A DNA stretch of 64,000 nt, taken from IDS-8 sp964424805. GTDB taxonomy: Bacteria; Pseudomonadota; Gammaproteobacteria; Steroidobacterales; Woeseiaceae. The stretch lies in assembly GCA_964424805.1 (NCBI GenBank), contig CAYRKH010000002.1:1-64000 (forward strand). Direction: 5' to 3'. The notes under the pieces were generated by a model. That model saw only the letters and a list, made by a program, of their open reading frames with translations. It was not told the origin of the DNA and did not search any database. Below, piece after piece: positions 58,662-64,000 of this stretch (within the stretch, counting starts at the first letter, position 1; each line of letters opens with the position of its first letter). Position numbers and translations under genes: made by a program.

Positions 58662-59561
58662 TTATTCGACCAGGTCGCGGTAGACGATCTGGGTGAAAGA
58701 AGCCGGCGTCCGCCCACCGCCCCATTCGGCATCGTAATTCCGGGTCGGGCGCGCTTCGATCGCTTCTGCTTCCGACAGGCCGTCGTCGATCAGTCGCTGG
58801 ACCTCGTCGCGAATGCCTTTGAGCATGAGCACGTAGGATCTCAAGCCTGCAAGGCCCGGCTCGGGTAGCTCTCCATGGCCCGGAATGATCCGGCTGCGTT
58901 CGTTCGCGCGTTCCAGCACGGTTTCTACCGCGGCGATTACTCCGTCCACAGAGCCGCCGTTTCCGACGTCGATACGCGGGTACCCGCTCGTCCAGTACAC
59001 ATCGCCCATGTGGAACACGTTGTCTTCCTCGAATACGATAATCGCGTCGCCATCGGTGTGAGCGTGCTCGACATGGAAGGCGTGGATGGTCTTACCGTTC
59101 CAATGGAAGGTCACGGTATCGGAGAACGTGACCACCGGCAGGGCGGCCTCCGGCGACGGCGGCGCGCGATGATCGAAAAGGGGCACGAACTGCTCGACCT
59201 GCATCCGCTTGCGAACGTTGTCGTGCGCTACGATGATCGCACCCTGCTCGGCAAAGTTCTCGTTGCCTCCCGTGTGATCACCATGCCAGTGGGTGTTGAT
59301 GATGAAACGGACGTCGTCGTCCGTCACCTCTCCAATCGCTGCTCGTATCCTGTCGGTGAGCGGCGCGTACTGGTCGTCGACGAGGAAGGCTCCGTCGTCG
59401 CCCGTGGAAAGCCCGATGTTGCCGCCGGCTCCGATGAGCACGTAAAGATCATCGGTGAGCGCCACCGTGCGGATTTCCACGTCGGAGAAGTCGCGCTGTG
59501 CGATAGCCGGCGTGGCAGCCACCAGGGCGATCAATAGAATGGCGATCCGTTCGAAAGTCAC
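58662..59561 (-). CDS. Exported MBL-fold hydrolase (canonical motif)
   Basis: The GTG at 59561 is chosen (GGGGG upstream, signal peptide ending near AIA); an in-frame start at 59642 is unlikely. The 299-residue protein has the standard HWHGDH metal motif, HAHTDGDAI as the second motif and PGHGELPE for the late His. It is therefore a normal zinc-dependent hydrolase of the MBL superfamily, close to the degenerate protein at 46443 in its tail (ARPTRNYDAEW). The substrate is unknown. It diverges from the TonB receptor at 59713 with a 151-base gap. Confidence 0.9.
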   Translation of the reverse strand: MTFERIAILLIALVAATPAIAQRDFSDVEIRTVALTDDLYVLIGAGGNIGLSTGDDGAFLVDDQYAPLTDRIRAAIGEVTDDDVRFIINTHWHGDHTGGNENFAEQGAIIVAHDNVRKRMQVEQFVPLFDHRAPPSPEAALPVVTFSDTVTFHWNGKTIHAFHVEHAHTDGDAIIVFEEDNVFHMGDVYWTSGYPRIDVGNGGSVDGVIAAVETVLERANERSRIIPGHGELPEPGLAGLRSYVLMLKGIRDEVQRLIDDGLSEAEAIEARPTRNYDAEWGGGRTPASFTQIVYRDLVE

Positions 59562-59620
59562 TGCATTACCCCCGCTAAACGAGTCTCTTGTTCGCCCGGT
59601 ATGTCGCCGGAAGAAGCCGA

Positions 59621-59649
59621 TTGACAGGCGAATGACGTTCACTTTAATA
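59621..59649 (+). promoter_or_regulatory. Promoter of TonB receptor at 59713
   Basis: TTGACA (59621-59626), 17 bases and TTAATA (59644-59649) form a near-consensus promoter. The leader is about 57 bases and contains the palindrome at 59676-59695. Confidence 0.7.
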
Positions 59650-59675
59650 TTTTACTGAACTGGGTTCGTTATTAA

Positions 59676-59695
59676 CAGGCGCCGGCCGGCGCCTG
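59676..59695 (+). promoter_or_regulatory. 20-bp perfect palindrome in receptor leader
   Basis: CAGGCGCCGG followed directly by its reverse complement CCGGCGCCTG. It lies in the leader of the TonB receptor, ending 17 bases before the ATG and about 5 before the GGAGGGGGGAG ribosome site. It could be an operator or a hairpin that limits ribosome access. Confidence 0.5.
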
Positions 59696-59712
59696 GCCTG
59701 GAGGGGGGAGCC

Positions 59713-62547
59713 ATGTTGAGCAAGCACAGAATCCTGGGGCCGTCCGCTGCCGCGCTGGCAGCTGCGGTTTTTGCGGACCTTGCCGGCGCGCAGCAACCGG
59801 GAGCGCAGGAAGGCGATGTGGAAGAAGTCGTCGTCACGGGTTCGCGCATCCAGACCCGGGACGGCTACGAGGCCCTCACACCCGTGACGGTGGTTGAAGC
59901 GGAGCAACTCGAACGGGGAACGCCGACCAATATCGCGGACGCGCTGAACCAGCTGCCCCAGTTTACCAACTCGCGAAACGAGCGATCGAATACGTTACTC
60001 AGCTTCGACACGCCGCAGGCGGGAAACAACCTGAACCTCAGAGGAGTGGGACCGGTTCGGGGACTGATACTGCTGGACGGACGGCGCGTGCCCCCGACCA
60101 GCTTCGTGGGCACGGTCGACGTCAACACCCTGCCACAAATGCTCGTGGAACGGGTGGATATCGTGACGGCGGGAGCGTCAGCGGTCTACGGGGCCGATGC
60201 CGTTTCCGGCGTCGTGAACTACGTCCTGGATAGCGATTTCGAAGGCCTGAAAACGTTTGCACAGTTCGGTCAATCCGGTGAAAGCGATGCCGACACGATG
60301 CGCCTTGGCGTAGCCGGTGGTACGTCGTTCGCCGATGAGAGGGCTCACGTGCTCTTCAGCGTGGAGCGCTACGACTCCGACGGGGTGTCGTGGACCGCGG
60401 ATCGGCCGCTGTGGGGCCCGTCTTACCTGACCGTGGGCGACGGAACCGCCGCGAATCCGTACAGGCTCGCGCAAAACGTCCGGTTCAACCACGTCACCGA
60501 GGGTGGCATGGTCCTGACAGGGCCCCTGGCCGGCCAGCACTTCAACGCAAACGGTGAGCTCGTTGCCTTCGACGGCGGCGCCCCCAGCGCTTCCGGCGGC
60601 TTCAGCATCGGCGGTGACGGCGCGACATGGCCGACCAACTCGCTGACGGCGACGCTGAAATCGGACGCCGTTTTTGGACGGCTTTCCTACAGGTTCTCGC
60701 CGACCCTGGAAGGATTCGTGCAGGCGACCTGGGCGGATTCCAAAAATACCTATTCCGCGCATCCGAACTTCACTTTCGGTCCCGACATCACCATTTTCAG
60801 CGGCAATCCTTTCCTTCCTGCAGCGGCGCAGGCGGTACTTACGGATACCGGAACCGAAAGCTTCGGCATGTCCCGCCTGCACACCGACATGGGCATGATC
60901 GACAACATCGTGGATAACGAGGCCGTCAACTTCACGGTGGGACTGAACGGTACCTTTGCCGGTGACTGGACCTGGAATGCGCACTACACGCATGCCACCG
61001 TCGACATGAGGAGCCAGACCACGAACCACCTGGAGAACGTAAAGTTCGCGGCCGCGCTCGACGCAGTCCAGGACCCCGAGGGCAACATCGTTTGCCGGGT
61101 TACGCTGACCCACCCCGGTTTGCGTGATGACTGCGTGCCCATCAACGTATTCGGAGTCGGTGCATCATCGGCCGAGGCAATTGCGTATATCACCGGCACC
61201 CAGATGTACGAGGTCGAAAACGATCTCGACGAAATCCAGTTCGACATCTCGGGAACCCCCTTCGAAACCTGGGCGGGTCCGGCGGCACTCGTGGTGGGCG
61301 CCAGCTATCGTGAGCAAAGCATCGACCAGCTCAGCAACTCGGATCCGGCCGAACCCGTCGATGACACGGGCGTGCGCGCTGCGCCGACCACGCTGCGGTT
61401 CCTGGCCGCGAACAACGGCACCGCGCGGGGCTCGTATGACACTACCGAGCTGTTCACCGAGATCGCGATACCCCTCTTGTCCGATCAGCCGTTTGCCGAA
61501 CGCCTCGAGTTGAACGGAGCTTTCCGCTTTGTGGATTACAGCAGCTTCGGGGAGGAAGAAGCGTGGAAGGTCGGGCTCGTTTACCAGCTGAATGACGAGC
61601 TGCGCTTTCGCGTGACGGAGTCACGCGATATCCGCGCGCCCACGCTGTTCGACCTGTTCGCCGGTCGCTCCGCCGGTATCGCCGGAATCACGGACGTGCA
61701 TACAGGCGTATCGACGATCACGATTACCGAGGGCGGGGGAAATCCGAACGTGCAGCCCGAAAAAGGCGAGACGTTCACGGTCGGCATAGGCTACCGTCCC
61801 TCGTGGTTGCCCGGCTTCAGCTTAGCCGTCGACTACTACGACCTGGAGATCAGCGGTATCATCTCGACCATTCCAGGTACACCCCTGATCCAGATCTGTC
61901 ATAACTCCGGGCATACCGATCCCTTGTGCGACCTGATCGAACGACCGCTGCCGATCAGCGACACTTCGCCGGCGAATTTTCCAACCTCGGTATCGGAGAT
62001 TCCCATCAACCTCGGCTACGTGAAGACGGATGGATTCGACGTGGAGGCCACATACGTCTCGGAGTCCGGTGCCTGGAGCCTGCGCGCGATCCTGAATCAC
62101 GTCAATTCGTATATAGAGAACAGCGGCCTGGGAGGAGACGATCGGGAGTTTGCGGGCGTCATAGGCGACTATGGAACCGGGGGACCGACCATTCCCAAAT
62201 GGAGCGGCGCAGTCTCCGCAACGTGGAGCCTGGATTCATGGACATTCTTCCTGCAGGAACGATACATCGACAGCATGACCCGAATCGGCGGCAACATTCC
62301 GGACGCCGTGTTTTCGGATGGCACCGCCGGGGCGTCCTCGGTGTTCTACACGGACCTGACGGTGGAATACGCGTTGCCGACCAACTACGAAGCGGAGATT
62401 TTCCTCACCGTGAACAACCTGTTCGACAAGGACCCGCCGCTCCTGGCGCCGATCAACTACAACCCTGGTGTGGCGTACCCGACAGCCCAGGTGCTGTACG
62501 ACGTCGTTGGACGGTACTTCACGCTGGGCGCCAGGTTGAGGTTCTGA
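59713..62547 (+). CDS. TonB-dependent receptor (944 aa, VTGSRI class)
   Basis: A TonB-dependent receptor with a GGAGGGGGGAG ribosome site and a signal peptide ending near AGA. The plug starts EEVVVTGSRIQTRDGYEALTPV and includes NLRGVGPVRGLILLDGRRVPPTS and TAGASAVYGADAVSGVVNYVL. The barrel closes with VVGRYFTLGARLRF. It is a close paralog of the receptor at 50825 (same blocks in the same order, similar length), and both lie 3' of MBL or membrane gene groups. The diheme cytochrome gene follows after 58 bases. The ligand is unknown. Confidence 0.94.
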   Translation: MLSKHRILGPSAAALAAAVFADLAGAQQPGAQEGDVEEVVVTGSRIQTRDGYEALTPVTVVEAEQLERGTPTNIADALNQLPQFTNSRNERSNTLLSFDTPQAGNNLNLRGVGPVRGLILLDGRRVPPTSFVGTVDVNTLPQMLVERVDIVTAGASAVYGADAVSGVVNYVLDSDFEGLKTFAQFGQSGESDADTMRLGVAGGTSFADERAHVLFSVERYDSDGVSWTADRPLWGPSYLTVGDGTAANPYRLAQNVRFNHVTEGGMVLTGPLAGQHFNANGELVAFDGGAPSASGGFSIGGDGATWPTNSLTATLKSDAVFGRLSYRFSPTLEGFVQATWADSKNTYSAHPNFTFGPDITIFSGNPFLPAAAQAVLTDTGTESFGMSRLHTDMGMIDNIVDNEAVNFTVGLNGTFAGDWTWNAHYTHATVDMRSQTTNHLENVKFAAALDAVQDPEGNIVCRVTLTHPGLRDDCVPINVFGVGASSAEAIAYITGTQMYEVENDLDEIQFDISGTPFETWAGPAALVVGASYREQSIDQLSNSDPAEPVDDTGVRAAPTTLRFLAANNGTARGSYDTTELFTEIAIPLLSDQPFAERLELNGAFRFVDYSSFGEEEAWKVGLVYQLNDELRFRVTESRDIRAPTLFDLFAGRSAGIAGITDVHTGVSTITITEGGGNPNVQPEKGETFTVGIGYRPSWLPGFSLAVDYYDLEISGIISTIPGTPLIQICHNSGHTDPLCDLIERPLPISDTSPANFPTSVSEIPINLGYVKTDGFDVEATYVSESGAWSLRAILNHVNSYIENSGLGGDDREFAGVIGDYGTGGPTIPKWSGAVSATWSLDSWTFFLQERYIDSMTRIGGNIPDAVFSDGTAGASSVFYTDLTVEYALPTNYEAEIFLTVNNLFDKDPPLLAPINYNPGVAYPTAQVLYDVVGRYFTLGARLRF

Positions 62548-62605
62548 TGGCGTCGACGGCACTGCGCGGCGCGGCGAGGCCCCGCCATCCCAAGGCGGCA
62601 AGCTG

Positions 62606-63571
62606 ATGCGCCGCCTCGGGATCAACGCTCTCCTGCTGCTGGCACCTTCCGCAGTCGTGCTGGCCGACGGGACTGAAACGCTGCCGACGCCGGAATGGGC
62701 CGTTCCCCGGGAAGGCGCCGAAGGCAAGAAGCTGGAAGGTGAGATCACGCTGCCGGGCAGCAGCCTCGTACTGACGCAGGAGCAGATCGATAATCCTTTC
62801 GACACGCCGGTATGGTATCCGGACGAGCATGAGCCGATGCCGCAGATTGTCCGGCACGGCAGCGAGCCGGGCACATGGGCCTGCGCCATGTGCCACCTTG
62901 CATCCGGCAACGGGCATCCGCAGTCCGCAAAACTCGCCGGTAATTCGGTGGATTATCTTCTGCGTGAGCTTCAGGCCTTCAAGAACGGGGATCGGCGCTC
63001 CTACCTGGGTCCGTTCATCGACGATCTCCACAAGATCGGGAACGAGGCCGATGCAAGGAGCGCTGCCGAGTGGTTCGCATCGCTGCAACCAAGATCCCAC
63101 CAGACGGTTATCGAGTCAGAGACTGTCCCGGTCACGAAATTCGACGGCCGTTCGTTCATGCGGGTCGTTGCGGATGACGGCGAGGGTGAGGTAGAGCACG
63201 AGCCGCTCGGTGACCGCATCATCGAAGTCCCGGAGGATTACAGCAAGGTGAAGGCGCGCAGCCCCCACGGAAAGTTCCTGACGTACGTGCCGCCCGGCAG
63301 CATCGAAGCCGGCCGTCAGATCGCGATGAACGGTACGCGGGGCGTCGCCGCTTGCATTACCTGTCACGGGCCGGAGCTGAAAGGCACGGCGCTCGGTCCG
63401 GCGCTCGCCGGTGCTTTCCCCACCTACATCGTGCGGCAGCTTTACGATTTCCGTAACGGTAAGCGGAAGGGCCTCGCCGACTTTACGGGCTACATGAGTT
63501 CGAGCAGCGTGATGCTGACAGCCGAAGAGATTGTGGATGTTGCCGCCTACATCGGCAGTTTGCCGCCGTAG
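62606..63571 (+). CDS. Exported diheme cytochrome c
   Basis: A 321-residue secreted protein with a signal peptide ending near VLA. Two c-type heme motifs are present: CAMCH at 93-97 and CITCH at 250-254. Each begins a cytochrome c domain (AKLAGNSVDYLLRELQAFK and GPALAGAFPTYIVRQLYDF are the usual heme-contact helices). It would carry electrons in the periplasm. It is preceded by a TonB receptor and followed 31 bases later by a GlcG/HbpS gene, which suggests a redox partner function within that cluster. Confidence 0.92.
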   Translation: MRRLGINALLLLAPSAVVLADGTETLPTPEWAVPREGAEGKKLEGEITLPGSSLVLTQEQIDNPFDTPVWYPDEHEPMPQIVRHGSEPGTWACAMCHLASGNGHPQSAKLAGNSVDYLLRELQAFKNGDRRSYLGPFIDDLHKIGNEADARSAAEWFASLQPRSHQTVIESETVPVTKFDGRSFMRVVADDGEGEVEHEPLGDRIIEVPEDYSKVKARSPHGKFLTYVPPGSIEAGRQIAMNGTRGVAACITCHGPELKGTALGPALAGAFPTYIVRQLYDFRNGKRKGLADFTGYMSSSSVMLTAEEIVDVAAYIGSLPP

Positions 63572-63602
63572 CCGGACAAAGGCCTGGCACGCGGGAACCA
63601 GG

Positions 63603-64000
63603 ATGGAGCAACGCGGCAGCAGCGGCATGATGCCGGGCAACCGGTATTGGACGGCTATGCCCCTGATCTTTGCGCTGCTGCTCGGGCTGCCGGCACCGCA
63701 GGCGATAGCGGAAGAGCCTGAAGGTGCCGGAGAGACCCAGGTGGCTATGCCCCTGGCGCTGGCAAAGGCGATCGCAAACGTCTTCTACGAGTGCGCCGAG
63801 CGTAACCACAAGCCTCGATCCATTCACATTATCGACAGTTCCGGTGTCACGGTTTACGCCGCCAGGATGGATGGACAGATTGCCGACAATATCGAGGTGG
63901 CACTGCTGAAGGCGCGCTCCGCCTTGTACTTCAGGGAAAGCACGGAGCACAGGCGCGAGCTCGATCTGGAGCATCCGCTGCATGCGCACCAGACGACCAG
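63603..64000 (+). CDS. GlcG/HbpS-family protein, N-terminal part (runs off right edge)
   Basis: An open frame from the ATG at 63603 (GGGAA upstream; ATGs at 63627 and 63630 are alternatives) to the window end without a stop. A signal peptide ends near AIA. The following sequence matches the protein at 58053: LAKAIANVFYECAERN, IHIIDSSGVTVYAARMDG, ALLKARSALYFRES. It is thus a second GlcG/HbpS-like protein, truncated only by the window end. It follows the diheme cytochrome gene in the same direction, and the HbpS-type fold again hints at heme or tetrapyrrole handling. Confidence 0.85.
   Translation, partial: MEQRGSSGMMPGNRYWTAMPLIFALLLGLPAPQAIAEEPEGAGETQVAMPLALAKAIANVFYECAERNHKPRSIHIIDSSGVTVYAARMDGQIADNIEVALLKARSALYFRESTEHRRELDLEHPLHAHQTT

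Noticed and set aside
1..64000. CRISPR arrays, tRNA/rRNA genes, insertion sequences, integrases and att sites
   Set aside because: No regularly spaced long repeats, transposase motifs or RNA gene patterns were seen on reading the window; short or degenerate ones could still be missed without computation.

Overview
The window looks like a chromosomal segment of a GC-rich Gram-negative bacterium, most likely a gammaproteobacterium. Supporting this are five TonB-dependent outer-membrane receptors, many Sec, Tat and lipoprotein signal peptides, GGAGG-type ribosome binding sites, sigma70-like promoters, a CstA/YbdD pair and an AraC regulator. I cannot place it to genus. No tRNA, rRNA, insertion sequence, integrase or CRISPR array was seen. 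Both ends cut through genes: a lipoprotein on the minus strand at the left edge and a GlcG/HbpS-type protein at the right edge.

Layout. 1-2696: start of a lipoprotein gene, then a carbon-starvation/pyruvate transporter pair. 2730-4536: a minus-strand aminotransferase and secreted-protein operon. 5031-15070: a TonB receptor followed by a run of exported hydrolases (EF-hand protein, amidohydrolase, M14-like peptidase, beta-propeller, creatininase-like protein), which reads as a peptide- or amide-scavenging set. 15074-16276: a TPR/aspartyl-hydroxylase-like dioxygenase. 16588-22298: a cytochrome-like DUF1592 protein, a Tat-exported DUF1552 protein and an ankyrin protein, followed by a membrane-anchored winged-helix regulator, a serine hydrolase and a SnoaL-like protein. 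25682-37601: a DsbA-like oxidoreductase, a first DUF6152 module with a tannase-like esterase and a cytochrome/Vgb-type propeller, two amidohydrolases and an S9 peptidase. 37615-45510: two FecA-type TonB receptors with a dienelactone hydrolase and an esterase. 45596-50797: a second DUF6152 module with a degenerate metallo-beta-lactamase-fold protein, an AraC regulator and two small membrane proteins. 50798-64000: two related TonB receptors, a three-gene membrane/MBL operon, a third DUF6152 module, GlcG/HbpS proteins and a diheme cytochrome c.

Nearly every protein is predicted to act outside the cytoplasm. The picture is an outer-membrane uptake plus periplasmic hydrolysis and redox island, with substrates that cannot be named from sequence. 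The most interesting signals are these: a near-identical 16-bp palindrome placed about 62 bp upstream of two predicted transcription starts and present at a third locus; three DUF6152 proteins whose predicted signal-peptidase cleavage would leave an N-terminal His-His, each beside a member of an unnamed secreted family; a membrane protein family built from repeats with an in-membrane His-x-His; and a full TonB receptor frame that has no ordinary start codon and lies in frame behind the stop of the preceding gene.
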